Assembly (NCBI GenBank): GCA_005862285.1
Contig: SZXW01000014.1
Location: 186,001 to 250,000, forward strand
DNA length: 64,000 nucleotides
Direction: 5' to 3'
Origin: Chlorobium sp.
GTDB lineage: Bacteria; Bacteroidota; Chlorobiia; Chlorobiales; Chlorobiaceae
Below, in pieces: positions 25,840-34,798 of this stretch (positions within the stretch are counted from its first letter, which is position 1; each line of letters starts with the position of its first letter). The notes beneath the pieces are model-generated. The model was not told the origin of the DNA. It saw only the letters and a program-made list of their open reading frames with translations, and searched no databases. The translations under genes and the position numbers were made by a program.

Positions 25840-27219
25840 ATGAAAAACCGCCACTATCCAGCGATCCTTTTTCTTGGTATGATGTTTGTCATGCATGGCT
25901 CTGCTTCGGCATACGATCCAGAAGTCCTCAGTCTGCTGAAAAAAAACGTTCGCGAATGGAATGCGATGCGCAAGGCACAACCGGATAAAAGCATAGACCT
26001 GCTGAAGGCAAATCTCGAAGATGCGAAACTGAACGGGGCAAACCTGAGCAAGGCACTGCTTTTGAGGTCCGAGCTCAGCGGCGCTTCGCTTGACAAGGCC
26101 GACCTGACATCATCGAACCTCTCGATGGCATTTATGAAAAAAGCAGATATGAAGGATGCCGATCTTTCCGGGGCCTATGTTGTCAAGGCAAACCTCAAAG
26201 GCGCGTTCATGAAAAACGCGAAGGCAAGGGGCGCCAACTTCAAGGGTGCCAACTTGAGGTGGGTCAGGATGGAAAACGGCGATCTGAGCATGGCGAATCT
26301 TGAAAACACCGTTTTATTTGAAGCCAATCTCGAAAAAGCAAACCTGAAAGGGGCAAACCTTAAAAACGCAACATTTGTCGATCAGGCAAACCTGAACGGA
26401 GCAACGCTCTCGAACAACACCATTCTTCCCTCGGGCAAGAAAGCCACATCATCATGGTGCGGCCAGCACAACGCCTTTTTCGAACGAGAACCGGATGCGG
26501 TATCCGTAACCTTCGATACACCGCCTTCCGTTACGGAAGAAACGGTACAGTTCACTGAAACTCCACCTGCCGACAAAACCGTAAAATCACATGACAATAA
26601 CGGCAAAAACTCAGCGCTACCCAGGGAGAAAGCGGTAACCGAGAGCAAAAAACAGCAGGAAATGATCCTTGATGACGTTGAAACATGGAATGCCATGCGC
26701 AAAAAGAACCCGGACATCCCCGTGTCTATGAAGGAAGAAACATTTTCCGATTCACATCTGAAGGAAGTCAATTTGCAGAAGGCTGTCCTTTCAGGGTCCC
26801 GTTTCGATAATGCAACACTGGACAAAGCCAACCTTGCCGGTGCCGATCTGCGCAACGCAAACTTCCATAAAGCTGATATGAAAGCAGCAAAACTGCATGG
26901 TGCCAATCTTGAAAACGCGAACTTCGACCGGGCATTTTTAAAAGGTGCGGACTTCAGCGATGCCAATCTGACGAAAGCCATGTTGTTCGGCGCAATGCTC
27001 GAGGGCGCCGATTTAAGGGGTGCCAATCTTGAAGAAGCGTCCCTTTTCGAAGCGGATCTTGAAAACGCGCATCTCGAAGGGGCAAACATGAAAGGTGCCA
27101 ATATCATCGATGCCAATTTCAATAACGCAACACTGTCGCCGCTGACCATTCTGCCGTCCGGAAAGCCGGCGACATCGGATTGGGCAATTCTCAGAAGAGC
27201 TATCTTTATTAACAAATAA
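25840..27219 (+). CDS. exported pentapeptide-repeat protein with duplicated module
   Basis: 459 residues with a signal peptide (hydrophobic segment ending GSASA, about residue 24). Two homologous halves: each begins with a WNAMRK motif (residues about 38 and 286), continues with 15-20 A(D/N)LxxA pentapeptides and ends TILPSGK.ATS.W. A 100-residue acidic, Thr-rich linker joins them. Pentapeptide repeats fold as a right-handed quadrilateral helix, usually for protein binding. Export suggests a periplasmic or surface role. The next gene starts 14 bases later and is probably cotranscribed. Function unknown. Confidence 0.85.
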   Translation: MKNRHYPAILFLGMMFVMHGSASAYDPEVLSLLKKNVREWNAMRKAQPDKSIDLLKANLEDAKLNGANLSKALLLRSELSGASLDKADLTSSNLSMAFMKKADMKDADLSGAYVVKANLKGAFMKNAKARGANFKGANLRWVRMENGDLSMANLENTVLFEANLEKANLKGANLKNATFVDQANLNGATLSNNTILPSGKKATSSWCGQHNAFFEREPDAVSVTFDTPPSVTEETVQFTETPPADKTVKSHDNNGKNSALPREKAVTESKKQQEMILDDVETWNAMRKKNPDIPVSMKEETFSDSHLKEVNLQKAVLSGSRFDNATLDKANLAGADLRNANFHKADMKAAKLHGANLENANFDRAFLKGADFSDANLTKAMLFGAMLEGADLRGANLEEASLFEADLENAHLEGANMKGANIIDANFNNATLSPLTILPSGKPATSDWAILRRAIFINK

Positions 27220-27232
27220 AAAAGCCGGAACC

Positions 27233-27457
27233 ATGGCAAATATACTTGTAGCCGGTTATTACAGCCGATGGGACATTCACCGCCACACCGGCAGAATAGC
27301 CCTTTATGACTCAAATAACCAGCTCATCGAAAACCATGCATTTATCGACCCTGCAGAGTTTCAGGTTGTCGTCAGCATGCTGCGTCATGAAAAACATGTC
27401 TGGTACGAGACGGAAGCTCATTACCTGCGTACCGGCAATGAACCTGCGGGAGAATAA
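27233..27457 (+). CDS. small conserved hypothetical protein
   Basis: 74 residues, MANILVAGYYSRWDIHRHTG at the start and WYETEAHYLRTGNEPAGE at the end. No signal peptide, membrane helix or recognised domain; rich in aromatic residues and histidine. It begins 14 bases after the pentapeptide gene with a GCCGGA before the ATG, so it is probably in the same operon. Confidence 0.6.
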   Translation: MANILVAGYYSRWDIHRHTGRIALYDSNNQLIENHAFIDPAEFQVVVSMLRHEKHVWYETEAHYLRTGNEPAGE

Positions 27458-27491
27458 GTAAGAGAAATATTCTGGAAGAACGGAACAACAG

Positions 27492-27788
27492 CTATGACTG
27501 GACTGCATCGAGTTTAGGAAACCGTTTTCCATAGAGGAAATGGTGTAACAGTCCTGCTTTGGTTATATTCGGGTCATTTGCACGTATCGTGTGTTTTTTA
27601 CCTTTGCGGGTAACCACTTCTATTGTGCCATCCTCTTTGACTTTGGTAACTTTCCAGAATTTGTCAACCACATAGTGATACGCCTCCCCATGCTCGAGAG
27701 GATAAACCTGCCTTGCCCTCGGTCCAGGGCTGAAGGAACTTTTTGGCTTATGGTAGACGATGGGATCACCGACTCTTAACCGTATCAT
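27492..27788 (-). CDS. small basic hypothetical protein
   Basis: 98 residues, basic, beta-rich (IRLRVGDPIVYHKPKSS, YVVDKFWKVTKVKEDGTIEV, TRKGKKHTIRANDPNI). The RLRVGDPIVY...KVTKVKEDGTIEVVTRKGKKH pattern suggests a small SH3-like or KOW-like barrel that might bind nucleic acid, but no family is recognised. The start is secure: AAAGGAGGT lies five bases before the ATG, one of the strongest ribosome sites in the window. Convergent with the gene at 27233. Confidence 0.75.
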   Translation of the reverse strand: MIRLRVGDPIVYHKPKSSFSPGPRARQVYPLEHGEAYHYVVDKFWKVTKVKEDGTIEVVTRKGKKHTIRANDPNITKAGLLHHFLYGKRFPKLDAVQS

Positions 27789-27898
27789 CTCGACCTCCTT
27801 TACCGTAGAATAACGGACATGTTATTTTTAATTCAATACAAACTTTTGAATTTAAAAAAATAATATTACTAAACATCTTTTTTTTACGTTATCCCGAC

Positions 27899-29074
27899 TT
27901 ATTCGACGAAACGGATGACAAGGCTGTCATCAAGCATTTCCGCACCGGTTGTTTTCAGTGTTGCAAGTACCTGTGGCAGTACCATATTACGGCGGTGGTT
28001 TCCGATCCTTATATTTAACTCGTCGCCGTTTTTACTGAGCTGGATCTGTTCTTTCGGTATTCCGGGAACACTCAGCTCAAGCGTGAATCCTTCCTTTGTC
28101 TGCTGGATATTGAACGTGTTCTTGCTGAAGTAAACCTGAGCGGGGTCCTCTGTACCGTACAGAAGTTCTTTCAGTTTCTCGAGTGCTGCCATACCGCATA
28201 TTTCACGGGAGTACAGGGGAACTTCCTTGACCGGCAACGGAGCGAAGTTGTCGATGATCTCCTTCCTGTAAGTGATCTGGTTTTCTTTCCAGTACTGGAA
28301 ATAGGGATCGGTCACCTCGTCAGGGATGATCCTGTTCGATATGACAAGGTCAACCGAGATATCATACAGACTGAGATATGCATGTGCACGCAATGATTCC
28401 TTGATCACCATTTTTTCCGGATTGGTGACCAGCCTCACCGATGTCACCATATGATCTGTCAGGATTTTGCCGAGCGCATCGATTTTTTCATAGAATTCAT
28501 ACGGCACATCCATCATTTTTTTATCCGGCAGGGAAAATCCTGCAATTGGCCTGAATATGGGCTCCACAAACGGCCGAAGGTACATCGCCACCTTTTCAAG
28601 GGGTTTGTACAACCGTCTCATATACCAGCCTGCTACTTCCGGTATGCTCAACAGTCGCAGAGCCGTACCCGTTGGTGCCGAATCGATGATCAGTACATCG
28701 AAATCCCCTTCCTTGTGATGCCTGAAAACTCGCACAAGGCCGAAAATTTCATCCATACCCGGCAGGATCGCAAGTTCTTCGGCCTGGACACCGTCAAGTC
28801 CCCGAGCCTGAAGCACTTCCGTAATGTACCGCTTGACCATTCCCCAGTTCTGTTCAAGCTCCTGAAGAGCATCAAGTTCAGCTCCCCAGAGGTTATCGCA
28901 TACCTCTTTCGGTTCGTGGCCCAGCGCGATATCGAAGCTGTCCGCCAGAGAATGGGCCGGATCGGTGCTTAAAACAAGCGTTTTATAACCAAGTTCAGCG
29001 CAGCGAAGCCCTGTGGCTGCAGCCATCGATGTTTTACCGACACCGCCTTTTCCAGTCATGAGAATCAGCCGCAT
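27899..29074 (-). CDS. ArsA/GET3-family ATPase with HSP20-like C-terminal domain
   Basis: 391 residues. Deviant Walker [18 protein letters not shown] at residues 6-22, switch regions [13 protein letters not shown] and [17 protein letters not shown] identify the ArsA/Get3 family. Residues about 320-391 ([29 protein letters not shown]) form the HSP20-like extension seen in bacterial ArsA-like proteins, notably of green sulfur bacteria. No arsB, arsC or arsR is nearby, so arsenite transport is doubtful; a chaperone role in membrane-protein or envelope targeting, as for Get3, is more likely. Single-gene unit. Confidence 0.85.
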   Translation of the reverse strand: MRLILMTGKGGVGKTSMAAATGLRCAELGYKTLVLSTDPAHSLADSFDIALGHEPKEVCDNLWGAELDALQELEQNWGMVKRYITEVLQARGLDGVQAEELAILPGMDEIFGLVRVFRHHKEGDFDVLIIDSAPTGTALRLLSIPEVAGWYMRRLYKPLEKVAMYLRPFVEPIFRPIAGFSLPDKKMMDVPYEFYEKIDALGKILTDHMVTSVRLVTNPEKMVIKESLRAHAYLSLYDISVDLVISNRIIPDEVTDPYFQYWKENQITYRKEIIDNFAPLPVKEVPLYSREICGMAALEKLKELLYGTEDPAQVYFSKNTFNIQQTKEGFTLELSVPGIPKEQIQLSKNGDELNIRIGNHRRNMVLPQVLATLKTTGAEMLDDSLVIRFVE

Positions 29075-29240
29075 ATCCTGTCGATCTTTTATTTTAAGGG
29101 AAATATACCTGGCGTTTCCTGTTATAACCCGTTACCGGTAAAATAAGTTTTGTTCAAACGATAATCGCAGAATCCGCCGGATTGCATACCGACATAGGGC
29201 TTTTATCTGTATTCGTTTACATCAGCAGGATGACGATCTC

Positions 29241-30014
29241 TCAGAGATTCTTTTTTGAGGGGAAGTTGAACAGAAGTCTGGTTACAATGGGAAGCAGGAA
29301 AACTGCAACGGTAACACCCGAGGTAATGATGTCCGCTTCATTACCCTCGATGAACCTGAAGAAGGGAGCATCCGGAAGCAGATGTTCCGCTGCCGAAAGG
29401 GAAAGTTTGATTCCGAGCAGACCGATAACGATAAATGCACTGCTTTGCAGAAAAGGATAGCTCTCCATGAGCCTGATGAACCCCCTGGCGACAAAACGCA
29501 TGGCGAGGATCCCGATGAAAACCCCTGTGTAAATAAGCAGGATGTTATCGGTAAAAGCAACAGCAGCGAAAATATTGTCTATCGAAAAAGCAAGGTCCAT
29601 CAGCTCGACAAGAATGATGGTCGAAACAAAAGGACTAAACCTGCCGGATATCCAGCGGTAAAAGCGGCTGTCTTTCTTGTCGAAGTAATCATCACTTTTT
29701 TCAGGGGTTTTCCTGCCTTTGTACCAGTTCAGGAATAAATACAGAAGGTATAGCCCGCCTAAGCATTTGAGCCACCAGATCTTTGCCAGGTATGCTGCAA
29801 AAAAAAGGCAGATACCCCTGAAAATGTATGCACCGATGATTCCGTACTGCAGTGCCGCATAACGCTGCCTGACCGGCAGGTCCATAACCATTGCGGCAAG
29901 CACGGCGGCGTTATCGACAGAAAGCAGGCTTTCAATAAGGACCAGGTTGCCGATAACAAGCAGTGAAGCAAGCGGATGATTGACAATATGCTGTAAAAGT
30001 TCGACTATAAGCAA
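29241..30014 (-). CDS. TerC-family integral membrane protein
   Basis: 257 residues, seven or more transmembrane segments. Seen: the two TerC hallmarks, ESLLSVDNAAVLAAMV near the N-terminus and ELMDLAFSIDNIFAAVAF in the middle, each with an acidic pair in the membrane, as expected for metal-ion (often manganese) exporters of the TerC/Alx type. The reading frame has no ATG before the first helix, so a TTG start at 30014 is taken, without a visible Shine-Dalgarno. It follows the Kup gene by 89 bases on the same strand. Confidence 0.85.
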   Translation of the reverse strand: MLIVELLQHIVNHPLASLLVIGNLVLIESLLSVDNAAVLAAMVMDLPVRQRYAALQYGIIGAYIFRGICLFFAAYLAKIWWLKCLGGLYLLYLFLNWYKGRKTPEKSDDYFDKKDSRFYRWISGRFSPFVSTIILVELMDLAFSIDNIFAAVAFTDNILLIYTGVFIGILAMRFVARGFIRLMESYPFLQSSAFIVIGLLGIKLSLSAAEHLLPDAPFFRFIEGNEADIITSGVTVAVFLLPIVTRLLFNFPSKKNL

Positions 30015-30103
30015 TAAAACCGTAATATAGCGGTATTGATGAAATTATGGTATACCTTTACAGAAGATGCAATAAAACAACCCGCCGCATCCTTATGAAC
30101 ATT

Positions 30104-32017
30104 TCATATCTGGACAAGGAGGCCTATTTCGATAACCTGGCCTGAAGGAAGATCGTAATATGCTGTAGCGCTTAAAGCATTGCGAGCCATAAGTGCATAG
30201 AGCTTTTTACGCCAGAGGGCCATCTTGGATTTCATGCCGGTCACGATTTTTTCACGGCTGAGGAAAAAGCTGATCGCCTCCGGCTTGAAATGCAATCCCT
30301 GATGATTGGCCAACGCTATAACCTGCCTGATATTGGGATATTCAAGAAAACCATACCGGGCCACAACTTTGAAAAAACCGTCTCCAAGCCTGGTCACTTC
30401 AACTTTTCGGCTGTTTGGCACCCTCGGTACGCGTTCCGTAGAGAAATGAAAAAACGCCACATTTGAATGCATGATCTTGTTATGTCTCAGATTATGCAGC
30501 ATCGCGAGAGGCACTACCTCAGGATTTGCCGTCAGGTAAACCGCCTGTCCGGCAACACGCTGCGGCTCCTGAAGAGCGAGGCTCTGCAGGAACTCATCGA
30601 CGGTGAGCGTGCGGTTTTTCAACTGCTGCAGCAGAAGAGAGCGACCCTGGTTCCAGGTAACCATAACGGTAAAAACGCCAAACCCGATAACCAGAGGAAA
30701 CCAGGCCCCGTGCAGGAGTTTTGTTATACTTGCCCCGAAAAATGAAATATCGATAATCATGAAAACACTGATCAAGCCGTTGAGAGCGAGCATGTTCCAT
30801 TTCCAGAGATCACGTGCAACATAATAAAAGAGAACCGTCGATATCAGCATGGTGGCGGTAACGGCCACACCATAAGCCGCAGCCAGACGGCTGGATGACT
30901 CAAAGCCGATAACAAGTCCGATGGTGGCAACCATGAGAACCCAGTTCGCTGCCGGAACATAGATCTGCCCGATATGTTTCGCTGAGGTGTGTGTTACGGT
31001 GAGCCTCGGAAGGTAGCCAAGCTGTATGGCCTGCTGGGTAAGCGAATAGACACCGGTGATAAGCGCCTGCGATGCGATGATCGTTGCCGATGTGGAAAGC
31101 AAAACCATAGGTATCATTGCCCAGGAAGGCACAAGCCCGTAAAACGGATTGTGCGATTCGGATGGATGGGAGAGCAGAAGCGCTCCCTGTCCGAAATAGT
31201 TCAGAAGCAATGCAGGAAACACCAGAACTATCCAGGTTAGCCTGATGGGGCTTTTACCGAAATGCCCCATATCGGCATAAAGGGCTTCTGCACCGGTCAC
31301 GGAAAGAAATACCGCTCCGAGCACCATGAAACCCTGGGTATGATTGCTGATAAGAAAAGAGATGCCGTACCAGGGGAAAATTGCCTGAAGAATCTGGGGA
31401 TACTGGATAACTTCCACAAGGCCAAGAATACCGATAACGGCAAACCAGATGAAAATAACCGGCCCGAAAAAAGCACCGACCTTCGCTGTTCCATGGTGCT
31501 GAAAAAGAAAAAGCGTGGCGAGAATGACAATGGTCACCGGGATGACGAGGTCCCTGAAGGAGGGCGCGATGATCTGTACCCCTTCAACAGCGCTGAGAAC
31601 CGAGATAGCAGGGGTAATCATGCCGTCGCCATACAACAGGGCTGCGCCGAACAGTCCTATGGCGATGAGAAACCACCGTTCATTCCCTTTCTTTCGACTG
31701 TTCGATATGATCAGTGACGTCAAAGCCAGAATACCACCTTCTCCCTGGTTATCGGCTTTCATGACGAAAGTTAGATATTTGATGCTCACGATCATGATCA
31801 GAGCCCATATGAGAAGGGAGAGTACTCCAAGAATATTTCCCTGGGTTAGCGGAATGCTGAAATCTCCATGAAAACACTCCCGGACAGCATAGAGGGGGCT
31901 GGTGCCGATATCTCCAAAAACGACACCGAGAGCCGCAAGAGAGAGGCTGACATGCTTTTTAATATTCGACTGACCGCCTGATATGGACAAATGGTCTTCT
32001 TCGGTTACAGTTGACAT
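30104..32017 (-). CDS. kup: Kup-type low-affinity potassium transporter
   Basis: 637 residues, normal length. N-terminal LAALGVVFGDIGTSPLYAVRE is the KUP/HAK/KT signature; twelve hydrophobic segments follow up to about residue 460, then a cytoplasmic C-terminal domain. Conserved GDGMITPAISVLSAVEG and FQHHGTAKVG are present. It takes up K+ with protons across the inner membrane. A small hairpin, TTTCGAT / ATCGAAA, lies in the leader at 32045-32066. Confidence 0.95.
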   Translation of the reverse strand: MSTVTEEDHLSISGGQSNIKKHVSLSLAALGVVFGDIGTSPLYAVRECFHGDFSIPLTQGNILGVLSLLIWALIMIVSIKYLTFVMKADNQGEGGILALTSLIISNSRKKGNERWFLIAIGLFGAALLYGDGMITPAISVLSAVEGVQIIAPSFRDLVIPVTIVILATLFLFQHHGTAKVGAFFGPVIFIWFAVIGILGLVEVIQYPQILQAIFPWYGISFLISNHTQGFMVLGAVFLSVTGAEALYADMGHFGKSPIRLTWIVLVFPALLLNYFGQGALLLSHPSESHNPFYGLVPSWAMIPMVLLSTSATIIASQALITGVYSLTQQAIQLGYLPRLTVTHTSAKHIGQIYVPAANWVLMVATIGLVIGFESSSRLAAAYGVAVTATMLISTVLFYYVARDLWKWNMLALNGLISVFMIIDISFFGASITKLLHGAWFPLVIGFGVFTVMVTWNQGRSLLLQQLKNRTLTVDEFLQSLALQEPQRVAGQAVYLTANPEVVPLAMLHNLRHNKIMHSNVAFFHFSTERVPRVPNSRKVEVTRLGDGFFKVVARYGFLEYPNIRQVIALANHQGLHFKPEAISFFLSREKIVTGMKSKMALWRKKLYALMARNALSATAYYDLPSGQVIEIGLLVQI

Positions 32018-32736
32018 ATTCAGATGAAAAGATGAAAGAAAAACTTTCGATAATAATCAATCGAAAACTCAAATCACAGCCAAAACAGTAGCAATTCATT
32101 AATAATGCAAGAAATTGACCGATAAAGCAAAAGATATTTAAGAAAAACAATACATTTACGTAGAAATATTTTGCCCATCAAACAACATTCTTTACTGGCA
32201 AAATATAATAATAGTTCTTAAATCAATAATTCTGCCCGTGGGACATGGCCCGTGGAGTGTTTAAATCTGACCTTCAGGACAAACAATGCTGCCGCGCATA
32301 TCACGATTTGCCGTTTCAAGGACATATAATTCTGACGTATTGCCACACTCTTAAACCGGCCCTATGCGTGACAGAAATCGATTACAATACAATAAAATCG
32401 CACGCAGTGAATTAAATGTATTGCCAGGATAAACGAGCAATGGAATTAATTCAAAAATAAATGAATAAACAGCCTTTTGAGCTATACACATACACAGAAC
32501 CCGCAGAATGATTATACTTTTATTATAATCTTATATATCTTTTTTTATACTTCATTTCTGACAATAAAAGCGGAAATTTTGACCAATCGCAAAAAAATCC
32601 TTTTTTCTGGATATTTTTTTATATTGAACAAGGAATAAAAATTGAATTGATTTTTGATTTTTATTCATTTTGACCGTTTCTCCAGACTTTATCCACCGGG
32701 AAAGCTGCCGGAACGGCTAATCAAAATCCTGAGTTT
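32018..32736. other. AT-rich intergenic region without a gene
   Basis: 719 bases between the divergent kup and RlpA-like genes. No ORF with a convincing start was found. Seen: an inverted repeat TTTCGAT / ATCGAAA (32045-32066) in the kup leader, a direct repeat of GCCCGTGG near 32235-32257, and a small AT hairpin GATTATA / TATAATC near 32510. The 3' half is very A+T rich with T runs near 32530-32640. Confidence 0.5.
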
Positions 32737-33204
32737 ATGACGCATGAAAAAAACATTCTCAACCGATCTCTTCTTGCTATTCTGATAATTTTCAGTTTTA
32801 TCGCAAGCATTTCATTCCTTTCTCTATATACATCAGGGAATGAAACCGCCCTTTCCAGAATTTCTCCTGTTAATATCGATACCAAAAAAGCGGAAAATCC
32901 ATTTTTTGTAACCCGCGGCACCGCGTCCTACTATGCTGACGATTTCCATGGACACAAAACGGCAAACGGTGAAACCTTCGATATGCATGAATTGACGGCA
33001 GCCCACCGCTTCCTTCCGTTCGGCACCAGTGTAAAGGTTACAAATCTTATGAACGGAAAGGGTGTCATCGTTCGCATAAACGATCGCGGGCCTTACATCA
33101 AGGGGCGGATTATCGACCTTTCGGCAGGAGCCGCAAAACGGCTCGGCATCATGCAAAACGGAATCGTCAAGGTCAAGCTCGAAGCATATACGCCCAAATC
33201 CTGA
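32737..33204 (+). CDS. RlpA-like double-psi beta-barrel protein (copy 1)
   Basis: 155 residues: an N-terminal signal or anchor helix (residues 9-31) then the RlpA double-psi barrel, [54 protein letters not shown]. The catalytic-type His and Asp residues of RlpA lytic transglycosylases are present. RlpA proteins cleave denuded glycan strands during cell separation. No SPOR domain is attached. A second, similar gene follows at 33521. Confidence 0.88.
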   Translation: MTHEKNILNRSLLAILIIFSFIASISFLSLYTSGNETALSRISPVNIDTKKAENPFFVTRGTASYYADDFHGHKTANGETFDMHELTAAHRFLPFGTSVKVTNLMNGKGVIVRINDRGPYIKGRIIDLSAGAAKRLGIMQNGIVKVKLEAYTPKS

Positions 33205-33219
33205 ACATGAAGATCAGTG

Positions 33220-33249
33220 TCTCCCGTTCAGAAACGTTCGGGAGATTTT
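33220..33249 (+). terminator. rho-independent terminator between rlpA-like copies
   Basis: Stem TCTCCCG / CGGGAGA with a 12-base loop followed by TTTT, starting 16 bases after the stop of RlpA-like copy 1. Confidence 0.65.
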
Positions 33250-33520
33250 GTAAATGTGATTTAGTTTTGTAGCTTCTTTAATTGTTTTTTCTAATAAATC
33301 AAGTGTCGGCTCAGGGTACGAAACACTGTACTTTGCCTCCCGGGCAATAAAACGCCGCACTTTTCTGACGCTGCATCACCCTTCATGGCGGGCAAGTGTA
33401 ATCCGGTACGGATCGCACCTGGCAGCATTGATGACTTTTCATCAATACGACAATTAATACCTTGCGATAGATCTCAAGGAAGACACGTTCTGATAAAACG
33501 CATGCAAACCTTTGGAAATT
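33250..33520. promoter_or_regulatory. leader region of second rlpA-like gene
   Basis: About 270 bases with no gene. A perfect 8-bp hairpin ATTGATGA / TCATCAAT with a CTTT loop lies at 33427-33446, roughly 75 bases before the start codon. It could be a leader element; the promoter could not be placed. Confidence 0.3.
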
Positions 33521-34027
33521 ATGACGCAAAGCAAACGATTTTCTTCTCTTTCTTCGCTTTTTGCCTTTATGGCGGTACTTTTCGTTTCATTCTCATACTC
33601 CTCCCTGTCAGCCGCTGAATCAAGTGACTTTCCCGACCCGGCAACCCCGAATATGTCATGGTTTCCTGAAAACAGCAGCGTCAACCATGCCGCCTCAACC
33701 AGCCCTGACGTTCTGATGGATACGAAAAATCGTTTCCATGTCGCAGAAGGAAAAGCTTCCTACTACGGAAAAGAATTCCATGGCAGAAAAACTGCCAGTG
33801 GAGAACACTTCAATCGCTTTAACTTTACCGCCGCACACCGTTCACTCGCATTCGGCACCAACGTCAAAGTGACCAATCTTGACAATGGAAAAAATGTCAT
33901 GGTAAGGATCAATGACCGGGGTCCTTTCATGAAAGGAAGAATTATCGATGTATCCCCTGCTGCAGCGAGGGAAATCGGGCTCTACGGAACTGGAACAGCC
34001 AACGTCCGGATTGAAGCTTACAACTGA
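33521..34027 (+). CDS. RlpA-like double-psi beta-barrel protein (copy 2)
   Basis: 168 residues from the ATG at 33521 (a TTG nine bases earlier is also in frame). A signal peptide ends near SLSAAES; a 40-residue linker leads to the barrel: [54 protein letters not shown]. It is a diverged paralog of the gene at 32737 with the same motif order and probably the same periplasmic glycan-cleaving role. The stop lies three bases from the convergent methyltransferase stop. Confidence 0.88.
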   Translation: MTQSKRFSSLSSLFAFMAVLFVSFSYSSLSAAESSDFPDPATPNMSWFPENSSVNHAASTSPDVLMDTKNRFHVAEGKASYYGKEFHGRKTASGEHFNRFNFTAAHRSLAFGTNVKVTNLDNGKNVMVRINDRGPFMKGRIIDVSPAAAREIGLYGTGTANVRIEAYN

Positions 34028-34030
34028 GCC

Positions 34031-34744
34031 TCAGCTTTTTGAAAAGATCATGACGAGACCTGAATTACGGTCTTTCCTGAAAGTAGCCTTGTCGTAACCG
34101 GCATAGATACCCGCGAGTGAAAACCCTGCATTTTCATGAAGCTGAACATATTGTTCCGATGAAACCGGGTACAGCACGGAGCTCTCCCGAAAAACCGTAG
34201 TGCCTCCTGAAACAAGTTTCACCTCAAAGATCACATTACTCGATGAAATGAAGGAATAGGAACGGTAAAACGATGTTTCTCCGCTCCCGATATGTTTTAC
34301 CGGAAATGAATATTCGGCAAGGGTAACGAGAAAATCCCAGTTCACAACCTGAACTATCCAGTATCCCCCTCTTTCAAGAGAAGCATGGATGTCATGAAAA
34401 AATGCCGGAAGTCTGTTCTGAGGAAGATGCGAAAGCACATTGCCGATTGAGTAGACAAGATCGAACGATCCTTGCAGTGATCCAATCAAGGCTATATCCA
34501 TGCACCTGAACATGGCTCCTGAATATGCCGCTGCGGCTGCTTCGATCATCCTGCCGTCGAGATCGATCCCGGTCACCTGGTATCCATCCTGAAAAAACCT
34601 TCCGCAGTAATGGCCGGGGCCACAGCCGGCATCGAGAATAGTTCCGCCATTCACTCCGGCATACCCACGGAGAAAACCATAGACTTCCTCCCTGAAGGGA
34701 AATACCTGCTCGTAATATGGTGCGAAATCTGAATAAAATGACAT
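34031..34744 (-). CDS. class I SAM-dependent methyltransferase
   Basis: 237 residues. Motif I TILDAGCGPGHYCGRF at about residues 35-50, GIDLDGRMIEAA (acidic residue for the SAM ribose) and FDLVYSIGNVLSHLP identify a Rossmann-fold methyltransferase. Substrate not predictable. It lies 54 bases downstream of dsbD on the same strand and could be the last gene of the TlpA/DUF4266/DUF3570/ApbE/DsbD operon. Confidence 0.85.
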   Translation of the reverse strand: MSFYSDFAPYYEQVFPFREEVYGFLRGYAGVNGGTILDAGCGPGHYCGRFFQDGYQVTGIDLDGRMIEAAAAAYSGAMFRCMDIALIGSLQGSFDLVYSIGNVLSHLPQNRLPAFFHDIHASLERGGYWIVQVVNWDFLVTLAEYSFPVKHIGSGETSFYRSYSFISSSNVIFEVKLVSGGTTVFRESSVLYPVSSEQYVQLHENAGFSLAGIYAGYDKATFRKDRNSGLVMIFSKS

Positions 34745-34798
34745 GGCACAGATCGCCGGATTATTATTTATATAAGGAACAGCTGATGCCCCCCGGAG

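Noticed and set aside
26382-27314. 310-codon minus-strand ORF opposite the pentapeptide-repeat gene
   Set aside because: Its repeats mirror the pentapeptide repeats on the other strand, so it is an artefact of repetitive coding sequence.
27899-29074. Arsenite resistance locus
   Set aside because: Only the ATPase is present; no arsB, arsC or arsR nearby, and the HSP20-like tail points to a different ArsA subgroup.
32018-32736. tRNA or riboswitch in the kup upstream gap
   Set aside because: No cloverleaf, T-loop or recognised riboswitch core could be found; only short AT-rich repeats.
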